The notes under the pieces were generated by a model that saw only the letters and a program-made list of their open reading frames with translations, did no database searches and was not told the origin of the DNA. A stretch of 64,000 nucleotides of DNA from Gracilimonas sp040117685 (GTDB taxonomy: Bacteria; Bacteroidota; Rhodothermia; Balneolales; Balneolaceae): assembly GCF_040117685.2 (NCBI RefSeq), contig NZ_JBEDYP020000003.1, positions 26,885-90,884 of the forward strand, written 5' to 3'. A program made the translations under genes and the position numbers. Below are positions 36,372-45,494 of this stretch, piece after piece; within the stretch, counting starts at the first letter, position 1; every line of letters begins with the position of its first letter.

Positions 36372-37637
36372 ATGATTGTAGTACCTTTAGGAGTAGCTTC
36401 AGCAACCCCAACCGCTGTAAGACACTTACCCTCAGTAGCTTTATGGAGAGAGGGAAGTGTTTTCCTTTTCGATTGCGGTGAAAATGCACAAATGCGCATG
36501 CTTCAGGCAGGAATAAAGCGTTCAAAAATAGAAGCCATTTTTATTTCACATTTTGATGTGGACCACTTTTCAGGCTTACTTGGCTTACTGGCAACCCTTC
36601 AGCTTCAGCGTCGGGATAAGCCGCTTACCATTGTGGGCCCGAAAGGCATCAAAGAATATGTGGAATGGAATCTCAAATTTTCTCAAATAGATCCGGTTTA
36701 TGAAATTAACTTCCACGAAATAGAGGAAGATCTTGAAGAAGTGGATCGTGTTTTTGATGCAGATGAATATTATGTAGAAGCTCGTCCACTGAATCACACC
36801 AAGTTTTGTGTAGGATTCCGGTTCCAGGAAAAAGATCGTCCCGGTAAAGTAGATGCTGAAAAGGCTAAAAAAATGGGCATCTCCGAAGATGAACAATACA
36901 AGGCCCTTAAAGCCGGTGAGGATGTTACCCTGGAAGACGGCACTGTAATTAAGTCTCACGAAATAGTTGGTCACCCACGCCCGGGCGACAGTTTTGCTTA
37001 TGTTACCGATACCGAATACACTCCAAATGCAGTGAAGTTGGCGATGAATACCAACATCCTGTATCACGAAGCAACCTTTGGTAAAGATCTGGATGATAAA
37101 GCGAAAGAAACCGGACACTCCTCTACAGCTGATGCTGCTCGGGTAGCAACAGAAGCTCAAACCAAACTTCTGGTTATCGGTCATTTTTCAGCACGTTATA
37201 CGAACGAGCACGACTTACTCCAGGAAGCACGTGATGGATTTTACCCGGCTTGGTTGGCAAATGAGTTACGCCCAATTTTTACAGATCCAACCCATGAGCG
37301 TGGAATTATCACGCCGAAGGTAGAGATCAACGAACTGAATAAGAAGTCCGGTGGCGGTGGTAAGAACTATAAAGGACGTAAGAGCAGTAAGGGCGGTGGA
37401 AAGAAGAATTTCCGTAGCCGAAAAGGCAGCAGTTCCAACCGCGGAAAAAGCAGTTCGCGAGGGAACCGAAGCAGTAGCTCAAATCGTTCTAAAAGCGGAA
37501 AAAGTAATTATAAGCGCAAAACGTACGGAAGCAGTACCTATAGCGCGAACATCAAAGACAAAAATGACGACTCTGATTCAAGCTCAAGGCGGAAGATAAC
37601 TCCAAGATCTTCCTATGATGACTTTGACAGATTCTAA
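36372..37637 (+). CDS. Ribonuclease Z-like MBL-fold nuclease with disordered basic tail
   Basis: A metallo-beta-lactamase-fold protein of about 421 residues. It starts VPLGVASATPTAVRHLPS, with the metal motif ISHFDVDHFSGLLGLL, then a HTKFCVGFRF region, EATFG, GHSSTADAARVA and IGHFSARY, the layout of tRNA 3'-processing RNase Z. The last 95 or so residues (from about 37341) form a low-complexity Gly/Ser/Lys/Arg tail with KKSGGGGKNYKGRK and SSRGNRSSSSNRSKSG patterns, absent from usual RNase Z. I chose ATG 36372 after GGGAG; an upstream ATG at 36318 would add 18 unlike residues. It lies between the two exporter genes. Confidence 0.85.
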   Translation: MIVVPLGVASATPTAVRHLPSVALWREGSVFLFDCGENAQMRMLQAGIKRSKIEAIFISHFDVDHFSGLLGLLATLQLQRRDKPLTIVGPKGIKEYVEWNLKFSQIDPVYEINFHEIEEDLEEVDRVFDADEYYVEARPLNHTKFCVGFRFQEKDRPGKVDAEKAKKMGISEDEQYKALKAGEDVTLEDGTVIKSHEIVGHPRPGDSFAYVTDTEYTPNAVKLAMNTNILYHEATFGKDLDDKAKETGHSSTADAARVATEAQTKLLVIGHFSARYTNEHDLLQEARDGFYPAWLANELRPIFTDPTHERGIITPKVEINELNKKSGGGGKNYKGRKSSKGGGKKNFRSRKGSSSNRGKSSSRGNRSSSSNRSKSGKSNYKRKTYGSSTYSANIKDKNDDSDSSSRRKITPRSSYDDFDRF

Positions 37638-37649
37638 TCAAATTAACTT

Positions 37650-39424
37650 GTGAGCAATAAATCAAATTCTGAAGCCGTCGATACCACACTGATTCGGCGG
37701 CTTTATTTTTTTCTAAGACCTTATCGTTGGTACGTACTCCTCGCCATAGGCCTTACACTGTCGGCTTCCTACCTGGGGACTATCCGTCCCAAGCTTACCC
37801 AGATTGCTGTTGATGAGTACATCGCCACCGATGATTTTGAAGGCTTGTGGTGGATTATCACTCTGCTTGCAGGGGCTTTACTGGGGGAATTCATTCTCCT
37901 GGTTTTTAATACCTACCTGACCCGCTGGTTTGGGCAAAACTCACTGTACGCTCTTCGGAATTCGGTGTTTAAAAAAATTCAGACGCTTAATGTTCAGTTT
38001 TTTGACAAAAACCCTATTGGACGGCTGATTACAAGAACTACCAGTGATATTGAAGCTCTGAGTGAACTTCTCTCAGACGGGGTTGTCACGATAATCGGGG
38101 ATATGTTCCGGATTATCTTCATCCTGTACTTTATGTTTAGCATGAACTGGGAGCTGACCCTGGTAACGCTGACGGTTCTCCCCATCCTTTTTTATGCCAC
38201 ATTTTGGTTTAAGGCAAAGGTGCGGGTTACATTTCTGGAAGTGAGAGATAAAATCGCCCAACTCAACTCTTTTGTTCAGGAACATATTAACGGGATGGAT
38301 GTGGTTCAGCTTTTCAACCGGAAGAAAAGCAGCAGGAGAAATTCCGGAAGATTAATGCCGGCCACCGTGATGCTTACATCGAAACCATTTTCTACTTTGC
38401 TATTTTCTGGCCCATTGTTGAGGTAACTGCCAGTTTGGCGATGGCACTTGTTGTTTGGTATGGCGGTGCCAGGGCCTTGATGGATGGTGTAACTTTTGGT
38501 GTGCTGGTAGCTTTCATTCAGTATGCCCGCCAGTTTTTCCGTCCTATTCAGGGATTGTCTGAGAAATTTAATACGCTTCAATCAGCACTGGCTTCATCAG
38601 AACGCATATTCAGTGTGCTTGATACCGAAACCAAAGTTAAAGAGACAAATAATCCTAAGCAGATTAAGAACCCACAGGGTAAAATCGAATTTGAGAATGT
38701 TTGGTTTAAATACAATGAAGATGAAGAATGGATTCTCAAAGACATTTCATTTGTAGCTGAACCAGGAGATGATATCGCCCTTGTTGGTGCGACAGGAGCC
38801 GGAAAAACGACTATCATAAATATTCTGATGAGGTTTTATGATATCCAGAAAGGGAGCATAAAGCTGGACGGTGTTGATATCCGTGACCTTACACTGCATG
38901 ATTTGCGATCACATTTTGGGTTGGTACTTCAGGATAATGCACTGTTCTCAGGTTCTATTTTGGACAACATCACTTTAGGGCATCCTGAAATTACCAGGGA
39001 ACAAGTGATTGAAGCTGCTCATAAAGTAGAAGCTCATCGGTTCATTGAAAAACTGCCGGAAACCTATGATTATGTTTTACAGGAACGGGGTGCTTCTTTA
39101 TCGATGGGGCAGAGACAATTAATCTGTTTTGTCCGCGCTCTGGTGTACGATCCCGAGATATTGATTCTTGATGAAGCCACCTCAAGTGTGGACTCAGAAA
39201 CGGAAGCACTGGTTACAGAGTCCAGCCGGTTGATGATGGAAGGCCGAACTTCAATTGTAGTAGCCCACCGTTTGTCGACCATACAGCATGCTGATCGAAT
39301 TTTGGTAATGCATAAAGGGGAGATCAGAGAATCCGGAAGTCATCAGGAGCTTATCTTGCAGGAAAACGGCATCTATAAGAAACTTTATGAGCTTCAGTAC
39401 AAAGACCAGTTGGTGGCCGGTTGA
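37650..39424 (+). pseudogene. ABC exporter subunit (TM288/LmrD-like), one frameshift
   Basis: A second half-transporter, about 590 residues if restored. It starts with GTG at 37650. The membrane part runs in frame to about 38325, where a -1 shift is needed: adding one A to the AAAA run at about 38333-38336 gives NRKKKQQEKFRKINAGH and continues through the last helices (FAIFWPIVEVTASLAM) to the ATPase. There Walker A is VGATGAGKTT, the signature is a degenerate LSMGQRQLI, and Walker B is ILILDEATSSVD. The in-frame pieces are 37650-38426 and 38435-39424. If the shift is real, the exporter formed with 34506-36299 is lost; a base-call error is equally possible. Confidence 0.78.
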
Positions 39425-39551
39425 GGATACCGTGGAACATCAGGTTTTATAAATTGTTCATATGTGTAGGTAGGCTTAAATAAGGCTCTAAATCACACGA
39501 AAATTAAGCACACGAATTTGTATTTTCTGATAAACTAATGGAGGTAATATT

Positions 39552-39821
39552 ATGGCTGCTTCGAAGAAAAATTCAACAACAAAACGCGATATAGAAGAGA
39601 CTATTTACGATACTACAGAGGCTCTTCAGAATAAAGCAGAAGAAACATATGACGTTTTGCTCGATCGTTTAAAGTATGAGCGGGACGGCCTCGAACGAGA
39701 ATTAAAGCACGAATACCGCAACGCCCGAAGATACGTGCGCGCTAATCCTGAACAAGGGTTAGGGATCGCATTTGTAGCCGGATTGCTGGTTGGCGCCCTG
39801 CTTACCAGAGGCGGTAAATAA
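39552..39821 (+). CDS. Small membrane-anchored protein, YqjD/ElaB (DUF883)-like
   Basis: An 89-residue protein. A charged amphipathic coiled-coil part (IEETIYDTTEALQNKAEETYDVLLDRLKYERDGLE) is followed by YVRANPEQGLGIAFVAGLLVGALLTRGG, a C-terminal membrane segment in the DUF883 style. Relatives in Enterobacteria bind ribosomes at the inner membrane in stationary phase; whether that holds here is unknown. It has the best Shine-Dalgarno in this part of the window (GGAGG, 7 bases before ATG), suggesting strong translation. prfB follows 19 bases later. Confidence 0.8.
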   Translation: MAASKKNSTTKRDIEETIYDTTEALQNKAEETYDVLLDRLKYERDGLERELKHEYRNARRYVRANPEQGLGIAFVAGLLVGALLTRGGK

Positions 39822-39840
39822 AATATATTCAACTACTGAG

Positions 39841-40951
39841 ATGGCAATAAATACAGATCACCTTAATGAACTCTACGAGCGTGTGGACGCGCTCAGGGGG
39901 TATCTTTGACTACGAAAAAAGAAAAGTCCGAATAATAGAACTTACCGAACACACCCAGGATCCAAACTTTTGGAACGACCCTGATAAAGCTCAATCCATT
40001 ATGAAAGAGCTCAACCATGAAAAAAGTTTGGTGGAAGGCTGGGATAACCTGAACGACCTCCGGGAAAGCATTAACGTGTATCTTGAATTTCAGGAGATGG
40101 GCGAGGATGTGGAAGATGACCTGCAAGCTGAGTATAAAAAGCTTGAGAAAGCCCTGGAAGATATGGAGCTCCGCAATATGCTCAGCGGCCCCGATGACCA
40201 TCGTGATGCGATCGTCACATTTAACCCGGGAGCAGGCGGAACGGAAAGTCAGGATTGGGGCGAAATGCTCTATCGTATGTACACCCGGTGGTCTGATAAG
40301 TCAGGATTCAAAGTTTCCGTTGTAGATTATCAGGATGGGGATGTGGCCGGGCTAAAAAGTGCCACCATCGAAGTACAGGGTGATAACGCCTATGGATTTT
40401 TGAAAGCGGAAAGTGGCGTGCACCGATTGGTGCGGGTTTCTCCATTCGACAGTAATGCACGGCGACATACATCGTTTTGTTCTGTATTCGTAGCCCCTTT
40501 GATTGACGATACCATCGAGGTAGATATCAACGAAAGTGATGTGGAACTGCAACGTTTTCATTCCAGCGGTGCCGGTGGGCAGAACGTAAACAAAGTAGAA
40601 ACCGGAGTTCGGCTTGTTTGGGAAGGTGAACTCTCAGACGGCAGGACCGAACGGGTAGTCGCTGAGTGCCAGCAGGAGCGGTCACAGCTTCAGAACCGGG
40701 AAAAGGCTATGGTTTTGCTAAAGTCCCGTATTTATGAACTGGAAAAGGAGATTCAGGAAGCAGAAAAGGCCAAGCTTGAAGGTTCTAAAAGCAAGAACGA
40801 GTGGGGGTCACAAATCCGCAGCTACGTTTTTGATGACCAGCGTGTTAAAGATCACCGTACTAACTACGAAACCAGTGATGTAAGCGGGGTGATGGATGGC
40901 GATCTTGATGAATTCATAAAAGCTTATCTCTTACAGGATGCCGAAGTTTAG
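39841..40951 (+). CDS. prfB: Peptide chain release factor 2, with programmed +1 frameshift
   Basis: RF2 of about 369 residues, expressed by joining 39841-39906 with 39908-40951. The first 22 codons (MAINTDHLNELYERVDALRG...) end at an in-frame TGA (39907-39909). A +1 shift there continues with DYEKRKVRIIELTEHTQDPNFW, the usual RF2 sequence. The body carries the stop-codon reading motif SPF (VRVSPFDSNARR) and the peptidyl-hydrolysis motif GGQ in SSGAGGQNVNKVET. RF2 ends translation at UGA and UAA, and the shift senses its own level. Reading only the long frame would give a false start at 39866. It overlaps nadB by 14 bases. Confidence 0.97.
39895..39910 (+). promoter_or_regulatory. prfB: prfB +1 recoding site
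   Basis: AGGGGGTATCTTTGAC is identical to the classic RF2 autoregulatory site: internal Shine-Dalgarno AGGGGG, 3-base spacer TAT, slippery CTT, stop TGA followed by C. The ribosome slips from CTT to TTT when RF2 is scarce. Confidence 0.97.
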
Positions 40952-42521
40952 CTACGATTTTCTGGTGATTGGCAGTGGAATTGCAGGGCTTAGCTTTGCA
41001 TTGAAAGCTGCTGAACACGGAACCGTAGCCATCATCACTAAAAAAGAGATGATGGAGGCCAATACGGCCTATGCTCAGGGTGGCATTGCCGGTGTCCTCA
41101 ACAAGCACGACTCGTTTGAAAAGCATATCTCTGATACACTGAAAGCTGGGGCAGGACTATGTAACCGGGATGCCGTTGAATTGGTAGTAAAAGAAGGCCC
41201 GAGGCTTATTCAGGAACTGATTGATTACGGGGTTCAGTTCACACACAAGAACGGTAAGCTCGATTTGGGCAGGGAAGGAGGTCACTCCGAAAATCGCATT
41301 GTCCATGCTGCTGACGCCACCGGTTTCGAGATCGCATCAGTTATGGTAAATCAGGCCCGGAATCATCCGAATATTGAGATTTTTGAGCACCACTTTGCCA
41401 TGGAGCTGTTAACTGAGCACCACCTGGGGCAGAAAGTGAAATCGCTTGACAAAATCCATTGCTTCGGGGCTTATGTATTGGATGGGAAAAAGGATCTGGT
41501 TAAGAGGATGCTCGCCAAAGTGACCATTCTGGCTTCAGGAGGTGCCGGTGAAGTATATCTACATACCACTAATCCATCGGTAGCTACCGGAGATGGAATC
41601 GCCATGGCTTATCGTGCTAAAGCCCGGATTGAGAATATGGAGTTTGTTCAGTTTCATCCTACCAGTTTAGCCATTCCCGAAGCAGGTTCGTTTCTAATAT
41701 CTGAAGCCGTGCGCGGTTTTGGGGGGATCTTGAGGAATTCTGCCGGTGAGCCATTTATGGAGAAGTATGATGACCGAAAAGAATTAGCTCCCCGAGATAT
41801 TGTTGCACGTGCTATTGATGATCAGCTTAAGAAAAGGGGGGATGCTCATGTTTTTCTGGATGTAACTCATCTGGATTCAGAAGTCCTCAAAGAAGAATTC
41901 CCTACCATTTCCGATACCTGTCTGAACTACGGTATTGATATCACTAAAGATCTGATTCCCGTAGTTCCCGCCACTCACTATACTTGTGGTGGGGTTGCTA
42001 CCGACCTTAATGGGCAAACAACTATCCAGAGGCTCTTTGCGTGCGGTGAGACAGCCTGCACAGGATTGCACGGGGCCAATCGCCTGGCATCAAACAGCCT
42101 GCTGGAGTCATTGGTATTTGCGGACCAGGCTTTTAAACGATCGGTTCAATTTTTCAAAGAGCTGGACTACAACGCTGAGATTCCCGAGTGGGATGAAAGC
42201 GGGACAGCCAATACCGAAGAGTGGGTGTTGGTTTCTCACAACCGGCAGGAATTACGCCAGGTAATGTGGAATTACGTGGGAATCGTTCGGAGTGATTTGC
42301 GACTTGAAAGAGCGGCTCGAAGGACCGAATTGCTCTATCAGGAAACAGAAGATTTCTATCACCGAACAAAAGTTAGCGTTCCTTTGTGTGAGCTAAGAAA
42401 TCTGGTTTGCGTAGGCTACCTGATAGTCAGATCAGCCATGCAGCGTAAAGAAAGCCGGGGTCTGCATTACACTACCGATTACCCGGAAACCTCCAGCCAA
42501 AAAACAACTACAGTGATTTAG
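40938..42521 (+). CDS. nadB: L-aspartate oxidase NadB
   Basis: A 527-residue flavoprotein that converts aspartate to iminoaspartate, the first step of NAD synthesis. The FAD motif VIGSGIAGLSFALKAAEHG is at the N-terminus. NTAYAQGGIAGVL, GREGGHSENRIVHAAD, MEFVQFHPTSL and THYTCGGVATDLNGQTT are diagnostic of the NadB/succinate dehydrogenase flavoprotein family, and the length fits NadB. Quinolinate synthase (nadA) and nadC are not nearby. Its start overlaps prfB by 14 bases and coaE begins 2 bases after its stop. Confidence 0.95.
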   Translation: MPKFSYDFLVIGSGIAGLSFALKAAEHGTVAIITKKEMMEANTAYAQGGIAGVLNKHDSFEKHISDTLKAGAGLCNRDAVELVVKEGPRLIQELIDYGVQFTHKNGKLDLGREGGHSENRIVHAADATGFEIASVMVNQARNHPNIEIFEHHFAMELLTEHHLGQKVKSLDKIHCFGAYVLDGKKDLVKRMLAKVTILASGGAGEVYLHTTNPSVATGDGIAMAYRAKARIENMEFVQFHPTSLAIPEAGSFLISEAVRGFGGILRNSAGEPFMEKYDDRKELAPRDIVARAIDDQLKKRGDAHVFLDVTHLDSEVLKEEFPTISDTCLNYGIDITKDLIPVVPATHYTCGGVATDLNGQTTIQRLFACGETACTGLHGANRLASNSLLESLVFADQAFKRSVQFFKELDYNAEIPEWDESGTANTEEWVLVSHNRQELRQVMWNYVGIVRSDLRLERAARRTELLYQETEDFYHRTKVSVPLCELRNLVCVGYLIVRSAMQRKESRGLHYTTDYPETSSQKTTTVI

Positions 42522-42523
42522 CT

Positions 42524-43123
42524 ATGATTAAAGCAGGCATAACCGGAGGAATAGGTTCAGGAAAAACTACTTTTTGCAAGGAATGGGAAAAGCTTGGGGC
42601 TTTCGTATTATATGCAGATGATTTTGCCAAACAGCTGATGCAGGAAGATCAGGAACTTCAGGAAAAAATTAAGCAAGTGTTCGGGGAGCAGTCATATGAC
42701 TCTGACGGAAATCTGAACAGATCTTTTCTTGCCCGGGAGGCATTTCAAAAAGGAAGAGTAGAAGAATTGAATAGCTTGGTTCACCCGGTTTTATGGAAAA
42801 GGGCTGATGATCTGGCTAAGAAAAAAGAGCTGGATGGAGTGGAGGTATTTGCTAAAGAAGCAGCCATACTTCTGTCGAATGGGCGGCCAGAAGACCTGGA
42901 TTATGTAATTATTGTGACGGCTGATGAGGAGGTAAGAATGGAACGGACCTCAGAGCGTGATCATGCGACAGGACAAGAGATCAGAGACCGTATGGCTCAA
43001 CAGCCTGATTTTGAATCGCTTGCTCACCTTGCTGATTTTGTAGTTCTCAACAGTGGCTCCAAAGATGAGTTGAGAGAGAAAGCAGGTCAGATTTTGAAAG
43101 AGATTAAGTCGGTTACTGATTAG
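42524..43123 (+). CDS. coaE: Dephospho-CoA kinase CoaE
   Basis: A 199-residue P-loop kinase for the last step of coenzyme A synthesis. It starts IKAGITGGIGSGKTTFCKEW with the Walker A motif, then shows VLYADDFAKQLM, the LID-region pattern NSLVHPVLWKRADD and VIIVTADEEVRMERTSERD. Length is normal. It lies 2 bases after nadB, so NAD and CoA synthesis genes form one transcription unit with prfB upstream. Confidence 0.92.
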   Translation: MIKAGITGGIGSGKTTFCKEWEKLGAFVLYADDFAKQLMQEDQELQEKIKQVFGEQSYDSDGNLNRSFLAREAFQKGRVEELNSLVHPVLWKRADDLAKKKELDGVEVFAKEAAILLSNGRPEDLDYVIIVTADEEVRMERTSERDHATGQEIRDRMAQQPDFESLAHLADFVVLNSGSKDELREKAGQILKEIKSVTD

Positions 43124-43199
43124 AATTTTAAAAAACGGGAGATTTTCTCTCATAAACATTCTTATCTTTTAAAAAAGCGCTTCCAAAAAGTAAAGAAAT

Positions 43200-44225
43200 A
43201 TGGTGAGTACAAAAGATTCCAGATTGGTAACCTTAGAAGAATACATTATTCAATCTCAGAACAGGTTTCCGGGTGCAACAGGGGAACTTTCACAATTATT
43301 GAGGGATATTGGCCTGGCCGCGAAAATTATTTCCCGGGAAGTGAATAAAGCAGGAATTACAAATATCCTTGGTTACGATGGCTCCACCAACGTACATGGA
43401 GAATCCGTTAAAAAGCTGGATCTGTTTGCCGACCAACAGCTTATTTCTGCACTGGATCGCTCTCTGATTACCTGTATGGTGATTTCTGAAGAGAACGATG
43501 GAGTGGTGAAACTGGGCAGCAAAGGCGGAAAATATATTGTATATCTCGACCCGCTTGATGGCTCCTCCAATATTGATGTAAACGTATCGATAGGGAGTAT
43601 TTTTTCAGTGTACATGCGGGAGCCTCGATTTGACCCTACCGTTCGGGAAGAAGATGCCTTGCAGCCCGGCGTACGTCAGGTTGCGGCCGGATATGTGTTA
43701 TATGGCTCAAGTACCATTCTGGCTTATACTACAGGACTGGGAGTGTCGATTTTCACCTTAGACCCAAGTATTGGCGAATTTATTTTGAGTGATCGTGGTA
43801 TAAAAATGCCGGAACATGGTGCTATTTACAGCATTAATGAGGGAAGCTATAACTCCTGGGATGAAGGCCTTAAAAAATACATCAAGTATTGCCAGGAAGA
43901 AGATCCGGATACAAACCGACCTTATTCAGCCCGTTACATTGGCTCTATGGTAGCTGATATTCACCGTACGCTTATGAAGGGAGGGATTTTCATTTATCCG
44001 CACAGCAAGAAATATCCCAATGGAAAATTACGACTCATGTATGAGTGTAATCCACTCAGCTTTATTATTGAGCAGGCCGGTGGGGTAGCTACCGATGGAC
44101 AAACGCGTATAATGGAACTCCAGCCCAAATCCATTCACGAACAAACTCCTATTTACATTGGCTCAAAAAAGAATGTGCAAACGGTGATGGAATTCCTGGA
44201 AGAGCACGCAACAGTTGAACAGTAA
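43200..44225 (+). CDS. fbp: Class I fructose-1,6-bisphosphatase
   Basis: A 341-residue gluconeogenic phosphatase. Metal- and substrate-binding motifs are visible: the ISEEND acidic pair around residue 97, IVYLDPLDGSSNIDVNVSIGSIF (about 118), the substrate segment RYIGSMVADIHRTLMKGGIFIYP, and GKLRLMYECNPLSFIIEQAGGVATDG. These match class I FBPase of bacteria and plants. It has its own 76-base upstream gap and is followed by an inverted repeat rather than an obvious terminator. Confidence 0.96.
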   Translation: MVSTKDSRLVTLEEYIIQSQNRFPGATGELSQLLRDIGLAAKIISREVNKAGITNILGYDGSTNVHGESVKKLDLFADQQLISALDRSLITCMVISEENDGVVKLGSKGGKYIVYLDPLDGSSNIDVNVSIGSIFSVYMREPRFDPTVREEDALQPGVRQVAAGYVLYGSSTILAYTTGLGVSIFTLDPSIGEFILSDRGIKMPEHGAIYSINEGSYNSWDEGLKKYIKYCQEEDPDTNRPYSARYIGSMVADIHRTLMKGGIFIYPHSKKYPNGKLRLMYECNPLSFIIEQAGGVATDGQTRIMELQPKSIHEQTPIYIGSKKNVQTVMEFLEEHATVEQ

Positions 44226-44273
44226 ATGTCTTTAGTTGCTAAGGGCTGAACCTCTCGTTGTCCGACTATCGTT

Positions 44274-44338
44274 TAACCCTTCCAGATTTAAACCCATATG
44301 CTCGAGTCAAACTAATTGCCATAACTGTGGAAGGGTTA
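44274..44338. repeat. Inverted repeat downstream of fbp
   Basis: Perfect 11-bp arms TAACCCTTCCA (44274-44284) and TGGAAGGGTTA (44328-44338) with a 43-base spacer. There is no adjacent T-run on either side, so it is a poor terminator. The 273-base gap between fbp and the gene at 44499 holds nothing else I recognise. Confidence 0.5.
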
Positions 44339-44498
44339 TAGTATAAAAAGCTTTTTCTATTGGTGGGTTATTTGGTAAAAAAAGGCAAGATGTATTTCGA
44401 TAAGCAAGCGAGTTGTTCAAGGCATCGCGTTTGGTAAATTGAGTATAGTTTTTCCCACATCAGGTATTTCAAAGTTCATTCTTAATACAGAATTAATT

Positions 44499-44792
44499 AT
44501 GAGAATCATCGCTATTCAAAAAGAAGCTCAAGGACTTTCAAAAAGGGATTTTGTTCCCCATTTAAGAGACGAAGCCCGGGGTGGATGGGAGCTTTATAAG
44601 GAAGGCGTAATCCGTGAAATGTACTTTCGGGATGATAAACCGGAAGCCGTTCTTATTCTTGAATGTAACGATGTGCAGGAAGCAGAAGAGAAACTCTCAA
44701 CACTTCCACTTGTTCAAAAAGGCTTAATTTCTTTTGAACTTATTCCACTTCGCCCATACCACGGTTACGAACGGTTATTCGAAAAAGAATAG
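44499..44792 (+). CDS. Small ferredoxin-fold protein (YCII / muconolactone isomerase-like)
   Basis: A 97-residue protein, MRIIAIQKEAQGLSKRDFVP, with a beta-alpha-beta pattern and AVLILECNDVQEAEEKLSTLPLVQKGLISFELIPLRPYHG. This is typical of dimeric alpha/beta barrel proteins in the YCII or muconolactone-isomerase class. The exact function is unknown. I chose ATG 44499 over an upstream TTG/ATG at 44439, because the preceding 20 residues lack family resemblance. It is convergent with the DUF192 gene, 7 bases apart. Confidence 0.65.
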   Translation: MRIIAIQKEAQGLSKRDFVPHLRDEARGGWELYKEGVIREMYFRDDKPEAVLILECNDVQEAEEKLSTLPLVQKGLISFELIPLRPYHGYERLFEKE

Positions 44793-44799
44793 CAGCTGA

Positions 44800-45291
44800 T
44801 CAGAATCGAATTCGCATTCCTTCCTGAATATCGTTAGAAACACAATAACCACCGTTGGTCTCAACTACGAACTTAGCAGGTTTTTCAGACGGGAGCTGCT
44901 CACTGTTAAAAGGGGTGGTGTTGTGGTGAATTCTTACGATTATGCTATCCGCATTTACAAAAATTATATCGAGCGGCAGAGGAGTGTTAGCCATGTAGAA
45001 ACTGCGTGGTGCTTCGTCAGGGAAAATAAAAAGCATACCGGCATTAGTATCCATTTCGTTTACATCCATCAGCCCCTGGTTTCGTTCTTCCGGTTCATCT
45101 GCCAGAGCCACCATGACGGTAGAAACCGCTTCTCCATCCGGAGTGAGAAAAGTAACTTCTTCTACTAAATCCAATTGCCTTCCCCGGTCAGTGTTGTCAT
45201 TCTTTTTATTGGAATCTTTTTGGGAGCAGGAAAGAATAAAAAGTGAATAAAATAAGGCACAAAAAAACAGAGTGTTTGTGGAGTACTTCAT
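44800..45291 (-). CDS. DUF192-domain lipoprotein
   Basis: A 163-residue protein with a lipoprotein signal (ALFYSLFILSCSQKDSN, lipobox Cys about 22). The DUF192 domain is clear: ALADEPEERNQGLMDVNEMDTNAGMLFIFPDEAPRSFYMANTPLPLDIIFVN, ending with FVVETNGGYCVSNDIQEGMRI. Function is unknown; the fold is common in exported proteins of Bacteroidota and archaea. It is divergent from the rimP operon, with about 200 bases between them containing the rimP promoter. Confidence 0.85.
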   Translation of the reverse strand: MKYSTNTLFFCALFYSLFILSCSQKDSNKKNDNTDRGRQLDLVEEVTFLTPDGEAVSTVMVALADEPEERNQGLMDVNEMDTNAGMLFIFPDEAPRSFYMANTPLPLDIIFVNADSIIVRIHHNTTPFNSEQLPSEKPAKFVVETNGGYCVSNDIQEGMRIRF

Positions 45292-45406
45292 AAATAAGAA
45301 ACGGGTTAGAGGAAAAACTTGATAAATGTCAGCTTTTAAGGCAGTCAGGAAATTAACTCCAAAAACTTTGAATCAAAAATGAATCTATCTTCAATCGGTT
45401 TGTTTC

Positions 45407-45438
45407 ATTGAAATTTAGACGAAATAGAGCTACCTTTG
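45407..45438 (+). promoter_or_regulatory. Bacteroidota-type promoter of the rimP operon
   Basis: TACCTTTG (45431-45438) is an exact match to the -7 consensus TAnnTTTG. ATTG (45407-45410) sits 20 bases upstream as a -33 element. Transcription would start just before the leader hairpin at 45440. Confidence 0.65.
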
Positions 45439-45439
45439 G

Positions 45440-45475
45440 AAAGCAGTGAGCGTCGCAAGGCACTCGCTTTTTTTT
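45440..45475 (+). promoter_or_regulatory. rimP leader hairpin (attenuator-like)
   Basis: AAAGCAGTG (45440-45448) pairs with CACTCGCTTT (45461-45470) with one bulged C, loop AGCGTCGCAAGG, then a run of T to 45475. It is terminator-shaped yet lies between the promoter and rimP, as do rimP leader hairpins in other bacteria. It probably attenuates or times the rimP-nusA-infB operon. Confidence 0.6.
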
Positions 45476-45494
45476 GTTTCAGAATTTGATAGAA

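Noticed and set aside
38320..38345. Programmed -1 frameshift in the ABC gene
   Set aside because: The local sequence AAG AAA AGC is not a good slippery heptamer and no downstream pseudoknot is evident; an indel explains it better.
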